Shown here piece by piece: positions 20,976 to 33,780 of a stretch of 64,000 nucleotides of DNA. Numbering within the stretch: position 1 is the first letter of the stretch; each line of letters starts with the position of its first letter. The notes under the pieces are model-generated. The model was not told the DNA's origin, searched no databases, and saw only the letters and a program-made list of their open reading frames with translations. A program made the position numbers and the translations under genes. Source of the DNA: Tretioscincus oriximinensis. Its lineage: Eukaryota; Chordata; Lepidosauria; Squamata; Gymnophthalmidae. The stretch is taken from the NCBI GenBank assembly GCA_022410635.1, contig JAJVDF010000858.1, positions 159,847 through 223,846 on the forward strand, given 5' to 3'.

Positions 20976-22334
20976 CAGCAAACGAAGGCAGGACCCACAC
21001 TCACATTTTTGCAGGCTTTACATTAGTATCTCATAATTGTGAACAAGTAATCTAGGCCGTCTGCTTTCTGTTGCCCATTCATAGAACTTTTGCCCATTGT
21101 TTTGTGGAGAAGAAATCTTGCAAATACTCAGTTTGAGAAATAAATGTCCACAGGGATTGGACACAGAAGTATATGTCTAGGCCCCTCTTTAAAATGCAGA
21201 AAAAAGACTTCTTGGTCTATCACCCGCCACTCCCAGTTTCCTCTGTTCCCCAGAGTGCAAACCTGACATGATTAATGATCCCTGAACACAGTTACTTACA
21301 GCAGCTGAATAAATAGGCCAACTTGCCCACTTGGGTTGAGGTGAAGTTGGGATGTGGGATAGAAGGAGTTATAAAAACAGACCAGACAGGATCTTCCTTA
21401 GTAAACCTTGGGTTCTGCTCTTCATTTACTCTGTATGATTTCAAACAATGAAGTAGAGAAAGAAAGTCAAACTGAATGAGTCTTGGACCCATGTTCAGGG
21501 ACACTCCGTGTCCTTATAGCTAAGGCCCTGGTTGCACAGAAGAGACCAGACAGGGTCTTCCCANCAAACCACAGGTTTTGGAATTATCCTCAGTCCTGAA
21601 TAATAAGTTTAATCCACTTTTTTAAAAAAATTACTCAATTAAGTTTAATCCCCCAGGACTAAAAAGGTGTAGAGTCTTCTTAGTGAAGCCCCACTTGTGG
21701 GTTTCTCTGTTCTGGTTCCATTATGTTTAACCACTACATGGCTCTAGCTCTTTCCTTAATTAGATCATTTATGCTCTACCTATTACNTCACAAAAGAGAC
21801 TCTTGTGGCACTTTACAACCTTCAGTAAATCAATTCATCGAATTATGAAATGGCACCAAATAATAAAACAGTTGATAAATCAAACCTTTTCTGATTTGGT
21901 GCCAGCGAACTATGGATGCTGTAAAATAAACCACATACAGTATATATCTTGCTCTTTGACTGGAAGGCTATATCTACATGTGGTCAGTAATCCAGACATG
22001 AAACTGCTAAGATGCTTTACCCATGTCCAACTAGTGTTGATCAAGCCCTGAATCATCCCAAGAAGTCGTTCTTCCAAATTAAACTTGTTTGAAGAGCTCT
22101 GTAACTATAATAATGNCATCTGTTCCTTTCTAGGGCCCGATCTCCATGCCAGATATACTGCTCTTTGGAGGGAATTTTACCTTCAATCTGCCCCATGGAA
22201 ACATGCATGTCCAATNTTTCATGTGCTCCAAAGGGTGTTTGCTGCGCAGTCAATAGCCTCCTGATTTCATGCAGTTTAGCAGCCTCCATTTTCTAAAGTG
22301 CAAAAGCTGCCTCAGAATTCCAGTATTCAAATTN
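20976..22334. other. Unassigned intergenic sequence
   Basis: No coding exon or named repeat recognised; Ns near 21564 and 21787. Confidence 0.3.
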
Positions 22335-22558
22335 TAAAACACCCATTGGCTCTTGCCATTAGAGATTGCCTGGGAATTGTATGCAGTCTCATGGGGAATG
22401 CTAGGGATTGTGGTCAGGAAAGCACACCAATGCCTTCTGTGGGCTCATCATTCGAAGCAATGCTGGGAGAAGAGAGCCTGAATGGCAAGGTAAAATGGGG
22501 ACAAATACCCAACACATTTAAAAAAAAACATGAGGAAAACCATGAGGTGGGGATGTAG
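22335..22558 (+). repeat. Unnamed dispersed repeat, copy 1 of 4
   Basis: CCCATTGGCTCTTGCC ... GAATGCTAGGGATTGTGGTC ... ACATGAGGAAAACCATGAGG matches, in the same order, the copies at 43.29, 58.62 and (inverted) 61.49 kb. Shorter and diverged. Confidence 0.6.
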
Positions 22559-22939
22559 CCTAAGTATCAACACTTCTGCCCTGGTATGGAAAAAGATAAA
22601 TGGTCATTTGAAGTTGCTTTTTAAAACCCTGATATGAAGACTTTGGTTATAAGGCTATGAATCATAAGCCAGTTGCTGGCATGAGTAAGTGGTATCATGG
22701 ACAGCGAGTTAGTTATGTGGTCGGAACAGCTATGGTGTCTTCACACTGCTGTGTGTGTTGATCTGAAATAGGTGGCATCTCCATCTTTGTGATGTGGACC
22801 ACATATGTTATNCGCAGTCTAGAACAGATTTGAGTGCAATGGTTAAATCATTCTATGCCATGCGAATAAGAAAATGGCCTTAATTTTGTAGGGGAAATGC
22901 ATTTCATCAAGAGCTGACTTTGAAACCAATTGGTTCCTC

Positions 22940-23330
22940 TACTAGCAATGTCTTTATTTTATTCGTTCATTTACTTATTTACTTACATTTATACATTCAA
23001 GGGTCTCAGAGAACATCACAATAAGAAAGCAAAACAGTTTAAAATTGAACAATCGAAATAGAACAGTGCCTTCAAAGAGAGGGGCGTTTTTGGCTCAGAT
23101 GAAGGCAAGGGTGAACATGTGTGTCTTCACCAGACATTTACACATGTACAACATAGGTGCCTGATGATCCTCAGAGGGGAGAGAATTTCACAACCTGGTG
23201 CCTATCACAGGGAAGGCCCTCCTACATGTCCCGTGTATAAAGCAATGTTTTATGACAACATTGCTGACTACCATACTGCATTATGCAAGGGAAGTCGTAT
23301 TTCATTAAGTACATAAAAGCAAAACCATCC
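22940..23330. repeat. Diverged LINE-like dispersed repeat
   Basis: Tail-like TTATTTACTTACATTTATAC then GAAAGCAAAACAGTTTAAAA and TCACCAGACATTTACACATG. The 23625-23885 segment has the same layout. Probably 3' portions of an old LINE; class not determined. Confidence 0.45.
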
Positions 23331-23624
23331 CATGAAGAAACACATAATACAAAAGGACAACATTACAATAACATTACATTTGTCTGATTTCATGAAAATG
23401 TCAAGAAGGAGATACGGAGAAAAAGAACATTAAAATTGGCTTCTCCTNTTGCTGGAGTCCTGTGCCCAGGTAAGACATAAGAATGTGGTGTTCAAATGCA
23501 ATAGAAATCTTCCCTTCTGCTGCTTGAAAAGAATATTAACCTTAGTTTTGACCTTCTGCTTAAATAAATGGAAATGGGCTTAGCTTAGGGACAAACCTAG
23601 ATGACATATATTTGCAAGGTAAAT

Positions 23625-23885
23625 TNGATGAATGGATCCATTTATTCATTAACTTATTTTCTGCCTCACCTAAAGCCTTAAGATCTCAGGTGCATTGAAA
23701 TTAAAATACATTAAATCACAATTTAAAATATTACAGTGCAAAGAGTTGGAGGGAAGTATCTCTGTAAGCAAATGCCCCAGTTAAACAGATGCATCTTCAA
23801 CAATTTCCTGAATGATGGTGTTCGATGTATTTGAGCTGGAAGTTTATTCTACTGCCTCAGAGCTGTAACAGAAAAGACCTTCCTC
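23625..23885. repeat. Diverged LINE-like dispersed repeat
   Basis: CATTTATTCATTAACTTATT, then ATTAAAATACATTAAATCAC and GATGCATCTTCAACAATTTC ... CTACTGCCTCAGAGC. Related in layout to the 22.9 kb unit. Confidence 0.45.
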
Positions 23886-24030
23886 TTAAGGCCACATCTG
23901 GAGTATTGTGTGCAGTTCTGGTCACCACATTATTATAGAACTAGAGAAGATTCAAAAAGGGCAACAAGAATGAGCAAAAGGCTGAAATACCTCCCTTATA
24001 AAAGGGAGGTATTTCTGCTCATTCTTGAAA
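23886..24030 (+). mobile_element. CR1 LINE fragment with fold-back end
   Basis: Encodes the CR1 block GGCCACATCTGGAGTATTGT ([13 protein letters not shown]) and then turns back on itself: AAGAATGAGCA...GAAATACCTCCCTT (23967-23997) is followed by its inverse AAGGGAGGTATTTC TGCTCATTCTT (24002-24026). Confidence 0.8.
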
Positions 24031-24525
24031 TACAGCATTCAACACACAGAACCCTGTCGCAGAACANTCCAACCTTTCAATCTCAGANCTCAGAACTTCA
24101 ATCCNTGGACAAAGAAACTACAAGGGAAGATTTGAAAGAGAAGCAGCAAAACTAGAATACATNCAAAAATCCCAGTCCATTGACAAGGGACTTAATAAAG
24201 ACAATGGTTTCCTGGCACACTATACTTATTATAACACCAGTTACCTATTTGACTGATGCACATTCACTCAGTTGCATCTCTTTCCACCAGGTATTTTCTT
24301 TCACTTTAGATTAACTTTTGCACTTTTTCTCATCTGTCTCATCTAATCCCCATATCACATTTAAATGTCCTTTGTCATCTCCTACATTGTTTCCTATAAA
24401 GTCTGTTCCTGACTTTGACCCCTAGCATCTGAAGAACTAGACATGTCTACAAAAACTCATGCCACCTATTTCTCTCCTGTTAGTCTCCAAGTGCTACTAG
24501 CCCCCTTGCTGGGTATTTAAGATGC

Positions 24526-24592
24526 TATGTATAAGATCATGCATGGGATGGATAAGGTGAATAGAGAAAAAGTGTTCGATCATGTGCTCATT
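24526..24592 (+). mobile_element. CR1 LINE fragment
   Basis: Encodes MYKIMHGMDKVNREKVF, matching VYKIMHGMDRVNREKCF of the 16.9 kb CR1. Only about 66 bp remain. Confidence 0.8.
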
Positions 24593-27500
24593 GGAACTAG
24601 CACACCCATCACTGGGGTGGGGAGAGGACTGGCACCTTTGCAGAAGAAGAGACATAGGCCCTTTCACCACAAAAGGGTTTGCCACTCTTACCTCGGTTCC
24701 ATGTGCGAGGAGTGCACTGCCACCATGCTAATATCTGGGTTGTCGGCAACACAATGATGTTAATTGTGCGTGCCAACGTTCTCATTGGCTGCTGGAATGA
24801 AATCTCATGCAATTTCACAATGAAGTCTCAATCCAGCAGTGTGGCAGGCCCTTTCGGTGTCTCCATGGGGGCTCTGGAAGCAGGCCCCAGAGACCTCCAC
24901 TTTTGAATCAGCCTTGCCCCGTGATCCACAAATATGTCGGGAAAGCGTCTATTACATTCAACTGCCATGGGTCGTCCACCATTTTGTGGGGTGGACCAAA
25001 GGAGAGGGCACATTGACCACATTCGTAATGGTAAATGGGGATGCAGCCAAAGATAAGTGGGTGGACCCAACACCAGTGCTTCCTCAGTGTTGGTGTCCCC
25101 TGCCCGCTCTTAACACTGGTAGAGCTGATCCCCCTGCATCCTTCTAGTTGTGATCCTGGCCCTGATAAAACAATGCAAACACAGAAGCCTGTATGTTTTT
25201 TAAAAGGCTAATTCAACCTAAGAATGAAGTCATGGCATCTTTCAGAGGCATGTCAATTCTAAAAAAATAAAGTCAAGCTTCTGCTCGGGGAGTCTTTAGA
25301 TTGTGGTTTCCAGCNCATGAAACCTCAAGCGCTGCTCCACCATGAATCAGAGGAGAAGGTGCTGCTGTTACTACAACTGCTGCCAGGAGTCAGTTCCAGT
25401 TGCCAGGAAAATGTCATCCATCTGGAATCCAACAGGAAAGATGGACCATGGAGATTTGGGGGGAAGCTGTTGGAATTCACGCCGGGTGAGGCAACAGAAG
25501 GCCACTTCTTGTTCTCCTTCATCTGCCCTTGGCTCACAGAAGGTTGGCTGAGGTGCACTAAGCACAGCCTCCAACTTGGATGAATAGCAAGATCTTTCAC
25601 CTGGATCACACAGCCTGTTGTGTGTGTTGTCTCATAATCCCCAGACTAGGAACAGCCATCAGCACAAGCAGCTGGCTACCTTCATATCTTGACACCTGAT
25701 ATATCTTATTACTGTTTTTGGATCTGAGAATTCTACAGACATACATGCAAATTTAACACCGCTCCAACATTTATTTCCCTTCTAACCATTTTGGCAGTCC
25801 TGGACCTCGCTTGCTTTGGTTATATGGACTTATTGTTAGCTACACACCTAGGAAATCTCTGCTTAAGAGTGGTGCAGTTCATATGTTTTAATTTAATTAT
25901 ACCTCTAGGAAAAATATTCAACCAGCCTTTAAATGCTAGGTTTGGGCTACTATAAAGTGACCCAAGTGAAATGCAAAGGGACTTTGAGGATACTGCAGGA
26001 GTACAGGGAAGGCAAATAAATTATCGGAATGNGTACAAAAGAACTGACCTTGCAAAGGTTATCAATTATTTTGCAATAAACTAAAATCTGAGGTGCATTC
26101 AGATACAGGCGCAAACTAAGCCTCCATCCACACAATGTGTTAAAAACCACAATATCGTTAAGTTCTGAAATAACCCAATCATGGTTTGTATGTATGTACG
26201 CTTATACTTTTGCAAACAAACCATTAGGAAATCTTTAAATCCATGTGGAACGAGATAACTAACCAGGAAGTAAATACTGAGCATGCTCAGTATGAGATTC
26301 TACACAGACTAACCAGGAAGTGACTAACCAGGATCTTCTCATGAGATCCTTCCTTCTCCCATTAACTGAGTGGGCGCAGGAAGGCCTGGAATGGGAATAC
26401 GGGATATTTCACAAAGATGTCAGAAAGAATTGGCAAGCAGGAAATTCTGNTTCCCTACATCTTTTTTCCTGATGCATTCCAAAACTCAGTGGGAACATGA
26501 TGTTGGAACATCCTGGTAACATCCAAGTAGGCAAATCTTGTGTGAAGGGGGCATGGGTCTGTGTTGAAAAAGGACTTCCACAAGATTGGTCGTGTTGGGA
26601 TTCACCTAAGCAAACTGGGGCTTTGAAATAACCTNCTGTAGGTGCTGCAAAATAGGTGAACCCAAAGATTTACCTGAGCTCGCCAAACCATCTTTTGATT
26701 CACTGCAAATCAAAACTTTCCTTGGAGCTACCAAAGGGTGTCGGGGTTCACCATACGTGATATATTAATTGGCATGAATATATTTGATATAAATATATAC
26801 AAGAATTGGTCCCCAGAAGCCCAGGCAGCTTGAATGTAAAATTTTGGGAAAATTTCCACTACAGGCTGTTGCAAGAGAGCTAATCTCTCTCTTCCTGCCC
26901 TGGAACAGTTCACATTTAGCTGTACTCCCTCGCCTATTGTTTCAAAGGGCATCTATTGTATCTGAAGCCCTGGATTAATGGCATGAATCAATTGCCTGGA
27001 AAGGCCAGAGGGAGTCTTTTGTCCATCCCTTTACCTTGGGGTGAGTGACAGGTCANAGNTCCTGGAAGCCTAAANGGTCAATCTTGTATTGCTCAAACCA
27101 TACCCACATTTGGATACTTCCTGACACAGGCTGCGCCCCTTGGGAGGAGGNAGACACGTCACACAGGTGTCACAATCTGGACCCACCTCCGGTCCGCCCC
27201 AAACCACACCTTCTGAACTCCCACTTTCTGACATCACTATTCCTGTACACGCCTTCTGTTTGAAGTCAANAAAAACTACTGCACAGAGGTGCTCAGGAGG
27301 CTTCCATGACCCATGTGGACCTCCTGGATCTTGCCTCATGATCTAAGTTTATGGCCTCTGTGTGAGTTCTTGATGGGAGTCAGATTTTACACGTGTCCGT
27401 ATTCTGACGATACGGCTGCCTCAGATGTGCAGGCATCTTAATAACGTGGTGAGCAAACCCCCNTTAAAAGGGAGTCTGCTATGCAGAACCTTACCCTCCT

Positions 27501-28621
27501 GCACTGTCACACTGGGACACATTTGTGACCCTCCCTTCCCCCCACCCCCNAAATTACTGAACCTAATTTACTTAAATGAATCCAGCCCAGTAAGTGCATA
27601 ATAGACCACTGAGAACAGAATGACAATGGACAGTATTANTTTATGATCTCAAAAAATATCATTGGATCACTTCCCCCCCCATCAAAGAAGATGGGAAGGG
27701 AAAAAGATTTGTGTTGCCAGTATTAAAATCCTAAATAATAATATTTGGGTCCTAATATCCTAGCTATAAAGGGCAGGGGAAGGAAACTGGAGGAAAGGAG
27801 TAAAGAAGGAGAGCAGCACCCAAAGCTGTTGCAAAGCTGCTGCTTTTTATAGCCAAATTAAAACAGGAAAGAAAACCACATGGCTTAACCCGCACCTGCC
27901 TGCATGGGGCTTTGCAATGGATACTGTGGTCCATTTCCTTGTGATTCAGACATTCCACCCACAACCCAGCAGCCCATAGGAAGGAAGCAGGAGAATGACT
28001 TCTTTCCACAGTCCCCAGCAAATTCAGAGGAGACAGAAGCCCCTTAACTCGTGGAATTTCTTGCCATCTTCAGTGAACTACAGAGATCTTTCTTGGACTG
28101 CTGTGTTCACAGAAGAAAATCCTGACTATTCCTCAAGAGAATCCTATCTTTCTAGTGCTTTACCACAGTGCAACTAATTTTTTTGAGAAAAATAACCACA
28201 TCTGGGCAGGGAGTACACAGGGGGGAAGCAAAAAGTGATATAATATGAGCAATTAATGCATTAAAGCTGGGTTCTCAGTAAGTGAAAAAAATGGGAATTG
28301 TGTGGCTCTGCACTGGCCGTACACATTTCCCATTTAATCCAAATGGGAAACCCTTTTGCCGTGCAGTTTGCACAGCCACATATTTTCTGATCGGAGATCG
28401 ATCAGAAAACCACCACAAGGGCAGCTTAAGGTGACTTGTGTCCAAAGATGCCCTGTTGCATTTCCATTCACGTTAAATACATATTTAGGCTGCATCCACA
28501 TACCATTTATTTATTCCACTACNTTCCTCAATATTCCACAATAAGGCANGGATATTCTGGAATAAACCAGTTCACACAATGCCGTACTGTGGAATATTTC
28601 ACTATAGAAGTGGAATAAAGG
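24593..28621. other. Unassigned intergenic sequence
   Basis: Holds a 20-bp perfect palindrome (26274-26293) inside a small repeat of ACTAACCAGGAAGT units (26258-26333). Several open frames of 60-100 codons lie at 24.8-25.6 kb, none with recognisable domains or splice support. Ns are frequent from 27.0 to 27.7 kb. Confidence 0.35.
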
Positions 28622-28775
28622 TGTTGTCTGGTTGCTGCCTCTGAGATGGAACAACAGGGCATTGAGAACAGTTGAAGATTTTGTCCTCTTCTGTTCCAGA
28701 CTGCCCAGGTGCAATTCGTGGGCTAGATGAGCTCCGGTCTGATTCAGCACAGCTCCTCTTATGGTCTTATGTGTG
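28622..28775 (+). mobile_element. CR1 LINE 3' end, plus strand
   Basis: TGGTTGCTGCCTCTGAGATG ... GACTGCCCAGGTGCAATTCG ... GATTCAGCACAGCTCCTCTT. Diverged and 5'-truncated. Confidence 0.8.
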
Positions 28776-29669
28776 GATGGTGCCTNATAAGTCACTTCCA
28801 CAGTATTGGTGTGGAGTCATCATGTTACCCACAAGCAGGCACCTAATCAAGGACCTTCTCACTTTTTTTTTTTACCACAAAGTTGGCCTGCAGTAGCTNC
28901 AAGGGAGCCGATTCCTAAACTTGTGGCAGATGCATCACTATCCTAGTGCGGAAATATCATGTGAGTGGACTTCCTGCTGGCTATTCCCCATCAAGCACAG
29001 CAGTAGGCTCTACTCCTCCCCATATGAACACCTAATGTTTTCCCTAGATTTCAAGCCATGCTGCTTTGAAAAGATCAGTTTCCCCTAAAAATCTGTGGGC
29101 ACCTGTTACGTGTTAACCTCTGCCCTTCTTAAGTAAACATTAGGCTTTGACAGCCATACGATAAAGCCGATTCGTATCTAAAGAGAGAGAAGGAGAAAGG
29201 AGAGTGGTGAGTCTAGTTTTTCCCGTGACATCATTCTGCTGTTTCTGAAATTAACTCTACGGACAGGCTGAAGCAGGCAGATTAATTCTGTAGCAATTCC
29301 AACCTGCAACTGGCCATTATTCTCTAGATTCTGTAAAACTATGGACACATTTTTACTTTAAACGTTCTTCAGTTCATCTTCGGTCCTGAAGAGTGACCAA
29401 GACCGAGATTTAGTACAGAGAAACACAAACAGAGAGAGATTAGGCTCTCAACTGGAGAAGGTAATGGTTTGGAAAACAGCGAAGTGAATCTACATTCATT
29501 TTGCTGTTCTTCTTTCCCAGCCCCACTTTGGTCCCGTTTTAGCAATTTGACAGGGGAAAGGGAAATACGAGGAGCCACACAGAGNGCTTGCTGAGTCCCT
29601 GATTGAGTCCCCAATTTTGCACAAGTTTTCACTTGCACAAAACTAGGGTGGCCCATCCTTGGGGGTCTT
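28776..29669. other. Unassigned intergenic sequence
   Basis: No recognised element. Confidence 0.3.
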
Positions 29670-29910
29670 CTGGCTCCTAGCAAAGCACACCCAAGATACA
29701 GACTCCACAGCAGGGAAGGAGATCTCTGTGGATCTTCTGCTGTTGCTGCTGCTGCCTTTTGACAGCAGTTTGAATTTCCTGTGCTGGAGCAGCAGTGCGG
29801 AAATCAAATTGCTGGCAAAATTCAGCAGCAATGGCAGGAGTTCCACAGAGATCTCCCTTAACTGCCTTGGGATCCAATCCTTGGCGTGCTTCTGGCTTTG
29901 CTGATGGTAT
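29670..29910. repeat. Long imperfect palindrome (foldback element)
   Basis: The left half (AGCAAAGCACACC ... GGAGATCTCTGTGGATCTTC ... TTTGAATTTCCTGTGCTGG) is mirrored by the right half read in reverse complement (AGCAAAGCCAGAAGCACGCC ... GAGATCTCTGTGGAACTCC ... TTTGATTTCCGCACTGCTGC), giving arms of roughly 110 bp. As a result both strands encode similar short Leu-rich peptides. Probably a degraded foldback transposon or local inverted duplication. Confidence 0.7.
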
Positions 29911-30833
29911 CTTATCGGAGCACACAAAGGCAAACTGTGTAGCTGCCAACCCTTTTTCCATTTGACTGACACCGCTTTCATTTTTCCCCTAGTCAGAACT
30001 CAGCTCCAGGCAACTATCAGTGGTCTCGGTGATAAGGAAAATTTTAACCAGGCANCAAAAAACATACACTGTCAGTTCCTAAATTTAAGGTTTAATCCAG
30101 CTCTAATCCATGTTAAGAGTGAAAAAAAAAACAAAATTGGGCCAGGATGGACATTAAATAAAATAGATGCTATGCATAGTTTGGTCCAACATGGACCAGG
30201 TTTCGTGTGTGGAATCAGTATGTTATGATGTAGTTCCCACTATGCAGATATAGCCTTTGATAGATTTGTTTGGATAGATCTTTTTGCATAATGAAAAGTA
30301 AACCAGGGTTACCATTTGACAGAAGGGCTAGGACTTTAAAAGCTATGTCAAAGAAAAAATGTAGGTGTCTCTGTAGAGCATTGCGAAGTGCGGGAATAGC
30401 CCTAGCAGNTTATAGGAGGTGATCTAGGGGCCTCCTTTCAGGACAGAAGATAAACAGAATTAAGATGTCCAAAGGATGTCAAGGTCTGCCAGTATACTAG
30501 GAGATGAGGAGGAAGACTCTTCACTGTAGCCAGAAATATACCAGATTAAGAGAGTCACATGAAGCAACATTTTCAAATATAAATATTTAGGACCCATGTA
30601 GACATTGTAGACATTTGATTCTGTTCAGGCTTGGGNGTACAGCAGCAGCATTGCTGTTGCCTGTACAGAGAAAAGCAGGCTCCCTCTTCCTCCTTCCTTC
30701 TAAAACCTGGCCTTAAACATGGCAGCACTTGGATTGCTCTAACTTTGCTTCTCAGTATGCACATCTGGCTTCCCAGTGGTTCTGAGATGCTGGTCATCCA
30801 GACCAGCACATAGAAAACCCAAAATGTCCAGAG
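29911..30833. other. Unassigned intergenic sequence
   Basis: No recognised element. Confidence 0.3.
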
Positions 30834-31030
30834 TAGGCTGACCAGATGACCCCTTTTGGGGGGGTGAAAACCCGGTTTTGAGATGCCTCCCGATTTTTGC
30901 TGTGGAAAATGTTTTTCAAAAAAAGATTTTTTAAAAAATATTATTTTCCTCAGCAAAACCCGGGAGGCACCCCAAAACCAGGTTTCAACACCCCCCCACT
31001 CACCCCAAAAGGGATCATCTGGTCAGCCTA
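30834..31030. mobile_element. Short hAT-like foldback element, copy 5
   Basis: TAGGCTGACCAGATGACCCC to GGATCATCTGGTCAGCCTA, 197 bp. Flanks GTCCAGAG and CTCCATAG agree at 6 of 8 positions, compatible with an old 8-bp target duplication. Confidence 0.9.
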
Positions 31031-33780
31031 CTCCATAGGTAACACTCCTGATATTCATTCTTATTGCCTAAGGAGTTCCTTCAAATTCAGAAAATGGCAC
31101 CCAGCAGCCCCCACTGCTTGCAATGTACATGTGACAAAATGTAAACTCTGTGTACAGCTTATGAATTAGTGTACAGAATGTGTCTCCTGTAAAAATAGAC
31201 ACCTTACCACACTAAATACTGCAGTAATGGACAATCCAGAAGACAAGCAAAGAAAAGTTAGAAAGGAGGAAAAAATATAATTGGACAATATGCTTCCCTC
31301 GTGGCCTCTTTGTCCTGGAATGGAAACAGAGGTGAAATCATTATTTCCCTAAACAAGTGGTGGCATTTCAAGTCTTTTTCTTTAAACCGCTTGCCAGGTG
31401 GGTCATACAATTCTTCTCAAGCTCAGGATATTCAACCACCTTTTAACAATTTTGGGGAGATGGAGTGGGTTTGAGATTGCATTGCAAAAACATTGCCTAA
31501 TTTCCTCTGCCTCCCCACCAGTAAATCCCTCCCTCTCTGGAAGAGCTTTGAGTTAGCAGACCCAGATCCACCCCTTGCTCAAAAGAAGTATTGTCTGCTT
31601 CGACATACTTTGGCATCCATTACCGTTCGGGGAAAGGAAACCAAGAGGAAGGAGTAATTTAATGTTGTGTCATATGATTGTAGTTCATCCAGACGTATTA
31701 CACTTTGTGAGCAGGGACTCATTTCCCAAACCCCAGAGGGGTCACAAATTTAACTGGATAAAGAGCAGCCATTTTGGCAGAGGGGATCAGACGAATATGC
31801 GGCTTCTAGAATGTTCTGTCATGCTTGTTACGTTTTTTTTTTTAACTCTGCACTTCCATCCTCCCGCACAATAGGCCCAGTGGGAGGATGAACAGAAGAC
31901 ATCAGAGGCTGATTTTGGAACAATTTACCTTTGTGAAGCTTGCTTAGCCTTAGCCTCGTCCAGAGTTTTGCTCTGCTCTGTCAGAGGAGACTGGAGAAAG
32001 GAGAAAGGAGAGGGTGGAGAAACCAGCAGGTGGTTTCAAGCAAACCTTGCCATAGATGTGTCATGGGCTTTCAAAGCACATGGAAGAAGCGAAACGGAAC
32101 CCACTGCTTTCAATTTCTTACTGGCTCAGCTCCCTGAAGAAATGCAGTCAGATCTACTTAAGTAATACCTCCTGGAGAAGGAAGTGTCATGTTTTTATTG
32201 GACACCTTTATTACTCTGAACTGGCGTGAAATGCACTTGCCAGCAGGTATCCATTCCGGAGGCCTTTCACCAGGTTGTAATCCTGATGTTGCAAGGGAAG
32301 GTCTTCAAATCAGACCAACGCAGATTTCAGCAACTGAAGCCCAAGGAGGGTGTGGGTGGGAAGGGACTGTATGTTGAGGTTGCTGTGCAGTAGCAACTTC
32401 AGGGTTTGATGAACTGTTCATCATTCAGAGCCAAAATCCTCCTCCACGTTCTGAATTGAAAATGCCTATATGGCCTGGGAACTGCTCCAGGGATCCAGCT
32501 GGGGCTTGTTTGTCTGTTTCTTTCCTGGCTTCTGTCTCCATCCCCCTTGCAGGTAAGGCCACAGTAAAAAAAGAACTTTGTGGTCTTGGGTCTAAGCCTA
32601 AGACTGCAAGATGCTCTGCAGAGAGAAACAATTGTGCTTGATAAGGGGGTGTGCTTGATTTATATTTTATATAAAGTACTAATGGAATAACTAGTAGGAT
32701 CTTTCTCTTTCCTCCATGAACATGGGTGCCAGGGAGAGCGGTAGAATAGGGAGGGGTAGAAAACTGTTCCATCCCCAAGTGGCAACAGCTGCTAAAGTGG
32801 AGACAGGCTCTGGGCTGTTCCCCGTGCTGGTCACTTGCACCATGTCCGGAAGAGGAGTTGACCAGCTTCACAAATGCTGCCCAATGTGCCAAATGTGGCC
32901 TGGTTTTGGACTCATCACCTTCCTGCCATGCTCTCCGCTTGTCGTGGCTTCTTTGATAGTCCTTGGCTGCCTGGTGTTGAAAAATGTCCAGCACCCTCCT
33001 AGGCAGCCAGGGAAATGGTTTTACACCTGCATGCTATCATTGAGTATAAACCTGTACTGGAAATGCTGCAGGCCTTCCCATTGAATGCAGGCTTCTATCC
33101 AATGAGAAGCCTGCCAAGGTCAACAGAGAAAGATGAATTATTCAGGGGGGAAATATATATTGCTCAAAACAATTGTTTTGGTGTTTTTCTCAATATTTTC
33201 TTTCTGGGCTAAACTGCCTGGAAAACAAAGGTGTGAAGTAGGCAATGGTAAATCACTGTCGAATCTTTGCTAACAAAACTGAATAAAGGTCTTCATGCAC
33301 TCAATCAGAAGTATATTATGAAATGGATACTGAGACAGAGTCAGGACTTTGTGCAAAGGTAAAAAAGCTAATCCAAAGAGATGGCAAGGAGTGAGGCAAA
33401 AATAAATAAATAATGGACACAAGGCTTTCAGTCTCATTTCAGAGTACTTTGAGAAAGTCAATAACCTCAGATTTTGGAAGGCACAGGTTCTTGGGTTACC
33501 ATAGAGTCAGCTGTTTTTGAGGGTAAAAAAAGAGACACCAATTTTTGTGTAATTCTTTTTGCAGTTTAGAGGGAACAATTCATTGGTTCATATACTAATA
33601 GGTTACGGTTACCAAATAAACTCTGGGATAGAAGTTTATACCTTTAATGGTTATAGAAGAGAGGAGTTTTCATCAGGTGCAGCATCCAATGCCTATAGGG
33701 AAACAACCTTTCACGCATTAAAGGTGTAACCTTCTACCCCAGATTTAATCTGGTAATCCTACAATAGGTAGTCTTTTAGT
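31031..33780. other. Unassigned intergenic sequence
   Basis: Includes the longest non-repeat open frame in the window (minus, 32425-32994, 189 codons), which lacks any recognised domain and is within what chance allows. No exon-like splice context seen. Confidence 0.35.

Noticed and set aside
24497..25609. Cluster of overlapping 60-102-codon frames on both strands
   Set aside because: Looked for retroelement or exon similarity and found only the short CR1 piece at its left end; the rest is unrecognised.
32425..32994. 189-codon open frame, minus strand
   Set aside because: Longest non-repeat frame, but no recognisable domain, no splice or promoter context, and a frame of this length is expected about once by chance in 64 kb read six ways.
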